Assembly (NCBI RefSeq): GCF_001854185.1
Contig: NZ_CP017603.1
Coordinates: 1,798,001-1,862,000, forward strand
From: Clostridium formicaceticum
GTDB taxonomy: Bacteria; Bacillota; Clostridia; Peptostreptococcales; Natronincolaceae
Direction of reading: 5' to 3'
DNA length: 64,000 bases
The notes beneath the pieces are model-generated. The model was not told the DNA's origin and ran no database searches. It saw only the letters and a list, made by a program, of their open reading frames with translations. This document shows positions 56,100-63,889 of the stretch, one piece after another. The translations under genes and the position numbers were made by a program. Position 1 is the first letter of the stretch. Every line of letters starts with the position of its first letter.

Positions 56100-57284
56100 A
56101 TGGAAAAAGTATTTATTTCTGGGAATGAAGCTGTAGCAGTAGGAACGAAATTATCTAGACCTCATGTTATTTCGGCATATCCTATCACTCCACAGACCAT
56201 CGTAGTAGAGCGTCTTTCTGAGATGGTGGAGGAAGGAAGTATCAAGGCAGAGTTTATGCATGTAGAATCAGAACATTCAGCGTTATCTGCTGCCATGGGG
56301 GCTAGTGCTATAGGTGCTAGAACTTTTACAGCCAGTTCTTCTCAGGGACTTTTATATATGGCAGAATGTATGCATTATGCCAGCGGCGGTAGGTTTCCTA
56401 TTGTCATGATGAACGCCAATCGTTCCTTGGCTTTACCTTGGAGTATCTATGGGGACCAAAGAGATTCGTTATCTCTTTTGGATTCTGGATGGCTGCAGGT
56501 CTATGTAGAAGATGCACAGGAAAGTTTAGACATGGTGATACAGTCCTATGCCATTGCGGAGCATCCTGATGTGTTGACCCCTACTATACTGAACTTGGAT
56601 GGATTTATTCTAACCCACACCTATGAATTAGTGGAGATACCCAAGCAAGAAGAGGTGGATGATTTTTTACCACCCTACAAAACCACCAACAAGTTTGATC
56701 TAGATAATCCTACGAATATGTGCTTTAGCTCTTCACCGGCAGATAATATGGCTTTTAAGTATCAACAGCACAAGGCGGCATTAGACGCTGCAAAGGTGAT
56801 TAAAGAAGTAAATGAAAATTTTGCAAAGCGATTCCATAGGGATTATGGAGGACTGATCCAAGCTTATCGCTGTGAGGATGCGGAGGTTGTCTTAATTGCT
56901 CTAGGCAGTGTTTGCGGCACTTGTCGTACTGTGGTGGATGCCTTAAGACAACAAGGACAAAAAGTAGGTTTGCTGAAGATTCGTTTTATGCGTCCTTTCC
57001 CAGAGAAGGAAATTCTTGAGGTATTAAAGGATGTAAAGGCGGTAGGGGTAATTGATAAGGATATTTCTTTTGGTTATGAAGGTACTGTCTATACTAATGT
57101 TAACTCTGCCTTAGCAAAAGGAGCTCAAGGCATACAGAGCCTAAACTTTATTGCAGGGTTGGGTGGTAGAGATATTTCGAAGGAAGATATTCAAGGGATG
57201 TTTGAAAAGCTACAGAAAGCTGTAGGAACAAAGGTAGAGGAACATATACACTTTATTAATCTGGGGGTGGAGATCGATGAGTAG
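56100..57284 (+). CDS. 2-oxoacid:ferredoxin oxidoreductase, alpha subunit
   Basis: A 394-residue chain. GNEAVAVGTKLSRPHVISAYPITPQT, FMHVESEHSALSAAMGAS and FTASSSQGLLYMAE form the standard pyrimidine-binding N-terminal domain; a transketolase C-terminal-like domain follows (LIALGSVCGT, KIRFMRPFPEKEI). It begins 4 nt after the delta stop behind GGAGGAG and overlaps beta by 8 nt. Confidence 0.9.
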   Translation: MEKVFISGNEAVAVGTKLSRPHVISAYPITPQTIVVERLSEMVEEGSIKAEFMHVESEHSALSAAMGASAIGARTFTASSSQGLLYMAECMHYASGGRFPIVMMNANRSLALPWSIYGDQRDSLSLLDSGWLQVYVEDAQESLDMVIQSYAIAEHPDVLTPTILNLDGFILTHTYELVEIPKQEEVDDFLPPYKTTNKFDLDNPTNMCFSSSPADNMAFKYQQHKAALDAAKVIKEVNENFAKRFHRDYGGLIQAYRCEDAEVVLIALGSVCGTCRTVVDALRQQGQKVGLLKIRFMRPFPEKEILEVLKDVKAVGVIDKDISFGYEGTVYTNVNSALAKGAQGIQSLNFIAGLGGRDISKEDIQGMFEKLQKAVGTKVEEHIHFINLGVEIDE

Positions 57285-58182
57285 GGAAAAAAACATAAAT
57301 GCCCGTAGCATTACAGATGAAGAATACTTTTATGGTCATAAGGCTTGCGCAGGTTGTGGAGGAAGTTTAGCAGTTCGACTGGTTTTAAAGGTATTGGGAC
57401 AGAGAACCTTTACAGTGCTTCCTGCCGGTTGTATGTCGGCGGTAGGATTTAATTATCCTCAGTTATGTTTTACCACCAATGCCATGATTTCCACCTTTGC
57501 AGGAACAGCTTCTATGATCTCAGGCGTAGCAGCGGGAGCAAGAGCATTAGGTATTAAGGATTTCCATTCTGTAGGTATTGCTGGAGATGGAGGTACTGCG
57601 GATATCGGTATTCAAGCTCTTTCTGGTGCCATAGACCGTAGAGAAAAAATTATTTATATCTGCTATGACAACGAGGCTTACATGAACACAGGGATTCAAA
57701 AGAGTGGTTTGACCCCCTATGGTACTCGTACCACCACGACACCAGCAGGAGAAAACATTCGAGGAACCATCACAACCAAGAAAAATATGTTTGAAATTGT
57801 CGCTGCCCATGGCATTGACTATGCAGCCACTGCCAGTATCGGTTATATACAGGATTTTTTAAATAAGATTAACAAGGCAAAACAAGTAGATGGCACCTCC
57901 TACATCCATGTATACGCTCCTTGTCCTACTGGATGGGGAACTTCCGCTGACTCTGCTATAGAATTAGGCAAAGAAGTAGTAGATTGTGGCTTATGGTATC
58001 TAGCAGAATATGAAAACGGGGAATTTCTTCTAAATAAAAATCCTAAGGAGTTTGCATCTGCTGAAGACTATCTAAAAAATCAAGGTCGATTTAAACACTT
58101 ATTAAAGGAAGATATAGAGAAGATCATCAAAGATCGTGATGGGAAGTGGGAAAAGATTAGAAAAAGTTGGGTAAAATCCTAG
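57277..58182 (+). CDS. 2-oxoacid:ferredoxin oxidoreductase, beta subunit
   Basis: A 301-residue TPP-binding chain. KACAGCGGS and a later Cys bind a [4Fe-4S] cluster; AGDGGTADIGIQAL followed by CYDNEAYMNTGIQ is the TPP-Mg motif; APCPTGW closes the domain. The gene order gamma-delta-alpha-beta is that of POR/VOR-type enzymes, which cleave a 2-oxoacid to acyl-CoA and CO2 or run in reverse with reduced ferredoxin. Here the neighbours suggest a side-chain substrate other than pyruvate. Last gene of the operon. Confidence 0.9.
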   Translation: MSREKNINARSITDEEYFYGHKACAGCGGSLAVRLVLKVLGQRTFTVLPAGCMSAVGFNYPQLCFTTNAMISTFAGTASMISGVAAGARALGIKDFHSVGIAGDGGTADIGIQALSGAIDRREKIIYICYDNEAYMNTGIQKSGLTPYGTRTTTTPAGENIRGTITTKKNMFEIVAAHGIDYAATASIGYIQDFLNKINKAKQVDGTSYIHVYAPCPTGWGTSADSAIELGKEVVDCGLWYLAEYENGEFLLNKNPKEFASAEDYLKNQGRFKHLLKEDIEKIIKDRDGKWEKIRKSWVKS

Positions 58183-58212
58183 ATGAAAAATTACAAAAAA
58201 GCTTTAACTGCT

Positions 58213-58250
58213 AAAGTAAGGAAATGAATAAATTCATTTCCTTACTTTGC
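58213..58250 (+). terminator. Hairpin at the end of the SAM-controlled operon
   Basis: AAAGTAAGGAAATGAA and TTCATTTCCTTACTTT pair fully around a 4-nt loop; the T-tract is short. Confidence 0.6.
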
Positions 58251-58504
58251 ATGCAATGCTATAGGTATATGTATTTAGGCCTAATACCAGCAACCATGTC
58301 GTGTACTGAAAAGTAATTGTAAATATATGTAAATTCATTAAACCATTGCCACACTTCGCAAAATGTAGCGATGGTTTATATTAGGGGGAATGAAAACGAT
58401 CCGTGTAAAAACTGCAATAGAAAATACTGAGTATGTTAACTTCTTCAATTAGAGGCTAGTATCAGTAAAGCCAGACTTAAAGTTTCTAGTAACAATTGTT
58501 TTCA
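58251..58504. other. Gene-free spacer before the accessory region
   Basis: Only a hairpin-like TAAACCATTGC ... GCGATGGTTTA pair (58337-58379) stands out. No reading frame is supported. Confidence 0.4.
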
Positions 58505-58837
58505 TTAGTTCTTTCCTTCCCAATCTTTTTTCAACCTATAAAATGTATTTCTTTTCAAGTTAAGTATTTCCATAGCTTTAGCCCATGTTATTTCTCTGGT
58601 CATATATTTGCTATAAACATCTTCCCAATTCTTAGGGAAGTCTATTTTTTTACACCCTTTATATTGCCTTTCGGATTTGGCTAAAGTAATTCCTTCTTTC
58701 TGCCTTTCTAAAAGACACTCTCTTTCAAATTCAGCTATGGCTCCTATCGTGGTAAGCATAAACTTTCCAGTAGGCGTTGTAGTATCTAAATATAGCCTAA
58801 TTTCATGTGATCCTCCATCTCGAATTGTTTATAAGAA
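58505..58837 (-). pseudogene. Serine recombinase (resolvase/invertase) C-terminal remnant
   Basis: Codons from about 58837 read an open frame giving LDTTTPTGKF and then TIGAIAEFERECLLERQKEGI, the conserved end of the catalytic domain and start of the long E-helix of small serine recombinases. A helix-turn-helix tail (REITWAKAMEILNLKRNTFYRL) follows and ends normally at 58505. The N-terminal catalytic part with the active Ser is missing; a stop codon lies just upstream. A leftover from an integrated element. Confidence 0.7.
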
Positions 58838-59112
58838 AATTATATGAATTTTATTTGTTTGAAATCAAGATATCTTAAAATAGATGTTTAAAAATAACAA
58901 AATTAACTTTAAGCAAACAGTATTTTTATATTTTTCCATTTTTTTGTTTAAACTATAGCCCATTTAAATATAATTCCGATGAATTGAATAGGGTGATATT
59001 ATAAAATATAGAAAATTTTACAAAATATAACTATTTTTTAAAAATTTTACTCCTACACATCCTTTTTCATCAACATTAGCAAAATTCGTCGAAACAAGAC
59101 AAATTACACCGG
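58838..59112. other. Very AT-rich spacer
   Basis: No gene or clear RNA structure is seen. Base composition here is even more AT-rich than in the core region, as is common for acquired DNA. Confidence 0.4.
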
Positions 59113-59140
59113 TTTACAAATTCCATCCTAAATTCGCTTG
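59113..59140 (+). promoter_or_regulatory. Putative group-5 sigma promoter P1 (own promoter of the sigma gene)
   Basis: TTTACA (59113-59118), 16 nt, CGCTTG (59135-59140). TTTACA is the -35 element known for TcdR/BotR/TetR/UviA sigma factors. The same two boxes at the same spacing recur at 60009-60036, with TTCC shared in the spacer. The -10 does not look like a sigma-A box. Confidence 0.6.
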
Positions 59141-59184
59141 GTGTTAATAGACGCTGATAATTTTTTAACAAAAGGAGGATTTGT

Positions 59185-59835
59185 ATGGAATTATATGACT
59201 TACTAAAAAAGGCTAAGGACAATGATAAGGATGCGGCCTATGAAATCATAAAAGATTTTGATGGTGCCTTAAAAAAGCTAAGTAAGAGTTTGCACCATGA
59301 AGAAGCAGAAACGGATTTAATCATTGAACTTCTGGAACTAATAAAGACCATTGATATGGAAATATTTAAGCATTCAACTCATAAGCAGATTGCTAAATAT
59401 ATACATATGCATTTGAAAAAGAGAACCGTAGATTTGTTTAGAGCACATAAAAATAAGATCAAGGAACACGTGGAAATAAACTACGATCTAATACCAGATG
59501 AAACTGTGGGAGGCATTGAGAATGATACTGCAACATCTATATTGATTCAATCCTTAGTGAAGCAGCAAAGAGATATTATTATTTTAGAATTTATACAGGG
59601 CTTTTCAGAAAAAGATATCTCTAAAATACTAGGAATCAGTAGACAAGCTGTTAATAGAGCTCTAAATAATCTAAGAAAATTATACCTAGGGGATGGGGGT
59701 GAAACAATTGGAAGAAAAGATGATAGAACTAGCCTCCAGCCAAGGTATATGGACCGTACTTACTGTAATTCTTATATTCTATATTCTCAAAAACCAAGAG
59801 AAGAGAGATCTTCGCCAGGAAGAAAGGGAGCTTAA
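59185..59835 (+). CDS. UviA/TcdR-like alternative sigma factor
   Basis: A frame of 216 residues behind AAAGGAGG. Residues 1-165 have the small sigma-factor form: an acidic helical N-terminus, a region-2-like HMHLKKRTVDLFRAHKNKIKEH, and region 4 with IILEFIQGFSEKDISKILGISRQAVNRALNNLRK, a helix-turn-helix. The group-5 family (TcdR, BotR, TetR, UviA) controls toxin and bacteriocin genes. The last 48 or so residues are read out of frame through the holin gene, so a normal stop was probably lost by a frameshift near 59690. It probably drives its own promoter P1 and P2 at 60009. Confidence 0.72.
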   Translation: MELYDLLKKAKDNDKDAAYEIIKDFDGALKKLSKSLHHEEAETDLIIELLELIKTIDMEIFKHSTHKQIAKYIHMHLKKRTVDLFRAHKNKIKEHVEINYDLIPDETVGGIENDTATSILIQSLVKQQRDIIILEFIQGFSEKDISKILGISRQAVNRALNNLRKLYLGDGGETIGRKDDRTSLQPRYMDRTYCNSYILYSQKPREERSSPGRKGA

Positions 59836-59941
59836 GTATCAAAATATCATATCGAATCTAACGGAAAAGTTAAATCTAGTAGAAGAGATTAAAGAAGATG
59901 TATTGGAAATCAAAAACTTTGTTTTCAAAAAAGAAGTCTAA
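59708..59941 (+). CDS. BhlA/UviB family holin-like peptide
   Basis: A 77-residue protein from the TTG at 59708, which has GGGGGTG 6 nt before it; an ATG at 59693 would put this ribosome site inside the gene. The family pattern is clear: a short start MEEKMIELASSQGIW, one membrane span (VLTVILIFYILK), then a charged coiled coil (REERELKYQNIISNLTEKLN) and EIKEDVLEIKNFV. BhlA/UviB proteins make membrane lesions that release phage or bacteriocins; TcdE plays a similar role for leaderless toxins. Its first 128 nt overlap the out-of-frame end of the sigma gene. Confidence 0.82.
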   Translation: MEEKMIELASSQGIWTVLTVILIFYILKNQEKRDLRQEERELKYQNIISNLTEKLNLVEEIKEDVLEIKNFVFKKEV

Positions 59942-60008
59942 AACCTTGAATTTATCACATTTCATATTTGAAGACATAAAAAAATAAAAAAATTTTTTAT
60001 GTAGGGGG

Positions 60009-60036
60009 TTTACATTTTCCCCCTAAAATACGCTTG
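60009..60036 (+). promoter_or_regulatory. Putative group-5 sigma promoter P2 (endolysin remnant and cargo gene)
   Basis: TTTACA (60009-60014), 16 nt, CGCTTG (60031-60036), the same architecture as P1. It lies 67 nt before the endolysin remnant and about 340 nt before the cargo gene; no other clear promoter lies between. Confidence 0.6.
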
Positions 60037-60102
60037 TATATAGTGAGAAGGAAATAACCGGTTAAAAATTCTCAAGATATAAATCTAAGGTGTGTGGTCA
60101 GG

Positions 60103-60328
60103 ATGAACATGATAGAAAGAATCTTAACATTTGAAAGCGTTCTTTAAAAAATGAATACGTATTTTATGATCGTCCTTCATCATGCTGCACATCCTAGTGG
60201 GACTGTAGATGACATACATAGGTGGCATAAACAGAATGGATGGAGTGGATTTGGCTATCACTTTCTTATTAGATAGCGATCGTAACTTTGATACAAGTGT
60301 AGGGCGAAATGAACTGACCAGAAAGTAG
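60103..60328 (+). pseudogene. Decayed phage-type N-acetylmuramoyl-L-alanine amidase (endolysin)
   Basis: The frame starts MNMIERILTFESVL, meets a TAA, and continues in the same frame as MIVLHHAAHPSGTVDDIHRW then HKQNGWSGFGYHFLIR before TAG. A one-base shift restores DSDRNFDTSVGRNEL, the next amidase segment. This is the N-terminal half of an Amidase_2/PGRP endolysin (the LHH and GYHF motifs hold zinc-binding His). One nonsense codon, one frameshift and loss of the C-terminal half make it non-functional. It lies between the holin and the cargo gene, as expected for a lysis cassette. Confidence 0.78.
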
Positions 60329-60372
60329 AAGTCTAGCAAAATATAAATAAAAAAGAAAAGGAGAGATTCATT

Positions 60373-61167
60373 ATGGGAGGATATAGTTGTACAAGAAAAA
60401 TTAAAGAAACAATTAAAGGAAAAGAGGCTTATGGAATGGTTACAATTCCTTCTTATTATGCAGGGATTTGCCCCGGTGATTCTGACCCGAATCAGATTCC
60501 TAAGAATGTTGTACCTGAAATATTTTTTGGGTTTTATTGCCCAAACGGTATTGATATTGGTATAAGAGTCGCTGGAGGCGGAGGCTGGAGACCTTTTTGT
60601 TACGGTAATCCTGGTATTTGCACTGGTAATGATGGTGCGATTTTCTCTACCACTGCAGTAAAACCAGGAACCGTGCTTTATATGAGAGCATGGATTGAAA
60701 AAGTAGGAACTTCATATTATGCTAAACTAAATGTTTCAAAAACAGGATATAGTGGAACAGACTTAATGAGCACTCCATTATCCACTAAATTAAGTAACAG
60801 TTTCGGTGAAAAGGCTTTATCTTCGGAGTCTGGTTCGGGTTGTGATGTTAATAGAGAAATCGTAATTGCAGCCAATCCCACTAGTTATGAGACCAGTGGG
60901 GCATACGAAATAAATGCTAAGTGGGGTGTTTGTGGGGTAGTTTCACCTACTAATCTGACTTATGTTTGGACAGATGCAAATAGTTATGAATTCCCATCTG
61001 GGACAAGCGGAAGAACACAAGGGGCTAGCGGAAAGTACGTTCTGCAACTTAGAAAAGACGGTGGAGATTATAGTCCAAGTAGAATTAAGGTTGGTTCTGT
61101 TACAAATACAACTAGCGGTGCAACGGAAACAGTAAGTATTGATTTCAGAAGTACTCCTCAGATTTAA
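60373..61167 (+). CDS. Leaderless protein of unknown function, candidate exported cargo
   Basis: A 264-residue protein I do not recognise, starting behind AAAGGAGAG. It has no signal peptide or membrane span. It is rich in Gly, Ser, Thr and Tyr with seven Cys, and its alternating strands (VPEIFFGFYCPNGIDIGIRV, YMRAWIEKVGTSYYAKLNVS) suggest a beta-sandwich or lectin-like fold. The last 75 residues (TYVWTDANSYEF to IDFRSTPQI) look like a second beta domain. Such composition is common in secreted proteins. Downstream of a UviA-like sigma, a UviB-like holin and promoter P2, it could be a toxin, bacteriocin or surface protein released through the holin; this is inference from context. Confidence 0.6.
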   Translation: MGGYSCTRKIKETIKGKEAYGMVTIPSYYAGICPGDSDPNQIPKNVVPEIFFGFYCPNGIDIGIRVAGGGGWRPFCYGNPGICTGNDGAIFSTTAVKPGTVLYMRAWIEKVGTSYYAKLNVSKTGYSGTDLMSTPLSTKLSNSFGEKALSSESGSGCDVNREIVIAANPTSYETSGAYEINAKWGVCGVVSPTNLTYVWTDANSYEFPSGTSGRTQGASGKYVLQLRKDGGDYSPSRIKVGSVTNTTSGATETVSIDFRSTPQI

Positions 61168-61206
61168 ATAAAAATAAAAGGGTGAAAACCCTTTTATTTT
61201 TATTTA
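61166..61206 (+). terminator. Terminator after the cargo gene
   Basis: AAATAAAAATAAAAGGGT and ACCCTTTTATTTTTATTT pair fully around GAAA. Confidence 0.85.
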
Positions 61207-61364
61207 AAGTAAAATAATTATCCACCCGTAGACACTTATACGGTGCAAGTAAGAATATAAATCTTGAGACATAGAAATTAAGGTGGGTTCTATTTTTCGT
61301 TTAAGCAACTTTGCAAATGCCTAAAAATATTTTGACTTATATATTTTAACATGAGATTGTATTA

Positions 61365-62810
61365 CTAGGGGGTCACTTTTGTCTGTACAAGGGGGGTCAC
61401 TTTTAATTGTAAATCATCATTTTGTATCTGTATTGTTTTTGTATCTTGATTCCAAACTATCTTGGCACCTATATTATCTGAAAGAAATCTAACAGGGACA
61501 AAAGTTCTTCCATTTATTAATTTTGGGGGAACGTCTAATAAAATTGTTTCTGCTTTCTTTCCGTCATCAAAAATATCTACAGAGGCTTCATTTAATCCAA
61601 TTTGCAAGCAAATAATTTTTTCGCTATTTTGTAAAGTAATAGATTGATTTGTATTATCCCACTCAACGGCATACCCTAGAGCCTCTGATATAGTTCTAAA
61701 AGGAGCTAAGGTTCGTCCATTCTCTATAATTGGCTCTTGATCTAAATACAACCATCTATCATTAATGTAAACGTTAATTTCTCTTTGATCAATTAATGGA
61801 TTTTTTAAAGTTACTTCTGTATTATTACTTTGTAATATTGCTCTAAAATATCCATTTTTGCTAAAATCCATACTACTATACTTACAAGGAATTACTAAAT
61901 TGCCTTTCTGATCTATACAACCATACCCGGCAGCACTTTTCACAACAGCAAGTCCTTCATTAAACTCGTAGATTTCGTCATATTTCTCTAAATCTGTAAA
62001 AATACTTCCATTCACATCGACTATAGCATGTTTCACAAAATCCGTCAAAAAATTTCCATTTATATCGACTATGGCAATTTTACCACTTTGATCTAGTAAA
62101 CCATAGCCATTTGTAAAATCACCTACACCATCGTACTTACATTCAAACAATATTTTTCCGTCAAATCTTATATATCCATACTTATAAGAACTTCCTTCTT
62201 TCTTCGAAACCATAAATACATTGCTTTGCTCTGAATAACATTGAATGTTATCATACTCAGCAGGTATAACTACTGTCCCGTCTCCTTTAATAGCCCCCCA
62301 ATAACCATTCTTATTAACTAAAAATACTCCACCTTTTCCAGTGCTTCTTCCATTTACCATGTATATACCATCATAAAAATAATCTGTAACTAAATTTCCT
62401 TTAGAGTCAATCAATGCTGATTTTATTGGCAAAGACGGATTATTCGAAGGAACACTAACAATTCCATATCTGCCATTATAAAAATCCACTGTTCCCAATT
62501 CTTTTTTAAACTTTAATATTTCTCCCTTAGTGTCAATAGCACTATATTCTCTGCTATTTTCATCTTCGGTATATACTATTCCCACCCCATTATTAAAATT
62601 ACCTGCACCATCATAAATAAATGGTGTTAATGGATTTCCTTCGTTATCCACATATCCCAGTAATCCATTAGAATTCATTGCAGTACGAAAACCGTCATAT
62701 GATTTTCCAAGAATTTCATATTGATTTAAGTTATCTGTTGCATAACATAGATTAGTAGAAGTTAATAACAATAACATTGCTAAAATTAATATACTCATGT
62801 TTTTTTTCAT
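61365..62810 (-). CDS. Secreted WG-repeat protein with C-terminal stalk (copper amine oxidase N-like) domain
   Basis: A 481-residue exported protein. The ATG at 62810 begins MKKNMSILILAMLLLL, a signal peptide ending near LCYATDN; the seven codons before it come from the inserted transposon end. At least five WG repeats follow (for example GYWGAIKGDGTVVIPAEYD and GYGCIDQKGNLVIPCKYS). Residues about 345-470 form a stalk domain with paired INGRTFVPVRFLSDNIGA-like motifs. The C-terminus duplicates KVTP (a 13-bp direct repeat at 61371-61415). WG repeats are thought to bind surface ligands. No ribosome site is evident, probably because the transposon separated it from the gene. Confidence 0.75.
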   Translation of the reverse strand: MKKNMSILILAMLLLLTSTNLCYATDNLNQYEILGKSYDGFRTAMNSNGLLGYVDNEGNPLTPFIYDGAGNFNNGVGIVYTEDENSREYSAIDTKGEILKFKKELGTVDFYNGRYGIVSVPSNNPSLPIKSALIDSKGNLVTDYFYDGIYMVNGRSTGKGGVFLVNKNGYWGAIKGDGTVVIPAEYDNIQCYSEQSNVFMVSKKEGSSYKYGYIRFDGKILFECKYDGVGDFTNGYGLLDQSGKIAIVDINGNFLTDFVKHAIVDVNGSIFTDLEKYDEIYEFNEGLAVVKSAAGYGCIDQKGNLVIPCKYSSMDFSKNGYFRAILQSNNTEVTLKNPLIDQREINVYINDRWLYLDQEPIIENGRTLAPFRTISEALGYAVEWDNTNQSITLQNSEKIICLQIGLNEASVDIFDDGKKAETILLDVPPKLINGRTFVPVRFLSDNIGAKIVWNQDTKTIQIQNDDLQLKVTPLVQTKVTP

Positions 62811-62827
62811 AAACACTTGCCAGGAAA

Positions 62828-62850
62828 CCACGATCCCTTTAGGGTCGTGG
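62828..62850 (-). repeat. Right-end hairpin of the IscB element
   Basis: CCACGA, CCC, TAAA, GGG, A, TCGTGG on the minus strand, just beyond the iscB stop codon, resembling the left-end hairpin. Confidence 0.6.
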
Positions 62851-62870
62851 AGGAATGTCCTTGACGTTCC

Positions 62871-63540
62871 CTAACCTGACGTCCTCCTTTCCCATAGTAA
62901 AGTTTTTCTTGTTTCTAACAACGCAATTTTCTTACAATTTAAACTACCCTTGTTTACCTTTGTACCATCTAGTTTTCTGATGTCAAAAAAACCACTACTA
63001 CGTCTACCAAATACAAAATATTCTTTCCCATGGTATTTTACTTTATCGAACAACCTAAAGCCTTTAACCTCAAATGGTGCTTGGTTAGGATTTTTGATAT
63101 AGGTAATATCTTTTGAATTTCTGCTACAATTCTAAAATGAGATTGTATTTTATGCTCAATACTAGGTGCTAACCATCCTTTTTTCTTTCTTTTAACGCTA
63201 TTATTAAACCTTACTTTCCTATACCTTAACCTATTTCTCCTAGTACGCCTGTTTTGTCTTCTAGTAGAAAGTAAGTCTACTATGTCAGTCCTTAATTCAA
63301 CTTCTGCTGAAAACAGTTCTTCTTTTTCTGTAGTAGAGCACTTATACCTATATGTTTGCTGCCTGCATCTACACCTAAGGCTATTTCTTGTGTATATCCA
63401 GAACTACCAAATAGCAACTGGATTGTAAATGGTGTTCTTTTAACTACTTTTGCTTTGCCTTGTTTTAATAGTTTTCTTGCTTTTCTTGGTTTGCATGGCA
63501 TTAATGGTTTGCCATGTTTGTTAATTACATAGACTAGCAT
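62871..63540 (-). pseudogene. iscB: IscB (RNA-guided nuclease) pseudogene with internal deletion
   Basis: From ATG 63540, residues 1-67 have the PLMP domain (GKPLMPCKPRKAR) and RuvC-I with its Asp (ALGVDAGSKHIGISA). A 2-nt CT duplication near 63335 shifts the frame; the next frame continues TTEKEELFSAEVELRTDIV, the Arg-rich bridge helix (STRRQNRRTRRNRLRYRK) and HFRIVAEIQKILPI. Then the frame shifts again into ITYIKNPNQAPFEVKG and the conserved C-terminus VFGRRSSGFFDIRKLDGTK. Only about 220 codons remain of the usual 400-500: RuvC-II, the HNH domain and RuvC-III are deleted. It cannot be an active nuclease. Confidence 0.85.
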
Positions 63541-63775
63541 TTAGTCCATCTCCTTTCAGAGTGAGTAGCCATAGACAATGTTATAAAGGCTTGTTAGGTA
63601 TAGCACACTATTCCTACCCATCAGAATTGTTTAATACTATACGATAGTGCTACAGACTTGGCTAAATATCCGTAGGTATCATGACCCAAATAACGTAGTT
63701 CTCGAAGAACTTAGTCTAATCAATAAGAGCTTTTACAAGCTCCGAACCTTTAGGTTCGTGGTTTATTGACATTTA
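63541..63775 (-). ncRNA. Omega RNA (HEARO RNA) upstream of iscB
   Basis: The 235 nt before iscB have no reading frame but several hairpins on the minus strand: GAACC/GGTTC, GAGCTTGT/AAAAGCTC and AGTTCTTCGAGAACT in succession, then a structured stretch up to the iscB ribosome site (AAAGGAGATGG). Position and form match the omega/HEARO RNA that guides IscB. The guide segment would come from DNA just outside the left end, near 63765-63785. Assigned from context and structure, not by covariance search. Confidence 0.62.
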
Positions 63776-63889
63776 CAATCCCTTCCTTTCACTTATTTAG
63801 AACAGCCTGCACATTCCATAATATGTAAATTATATCACAATATTCACATTTATAGGTTACATATACATTACATTTTGTATGTCTCTTTT

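Larger units (their letters stand above)
62815..63775 (-). mobile_element. Decayed IS200/IS605-like element carrying iscB and its omega RNA
   Basis: The element runs on the minus strand from a left-end hairpin at 63743-63758 (CGAACC/GGTTCG) through the omega RNA and iscB to a right-end hairpin at 62828-62850 (CCACGA/TCGTGG with CCC/GGG inside). The two hairpins share the pattern CCACGA, CC, TAAA, GG. There is no tnpA transposase. Exact ends are estimated. Confidence 0.65.

Noticed and set aside
60124-60339. 71-residue minus-strand frame
   Set aside because: The opposite strand carries the recognisable endolysin remnant.
61371-61415. 13-bp direct repeat as an attachment site
   Set aside because: It lies within the coding end of the WG-repeat protein and duplicates KVTP; a simple local duplication explains it.
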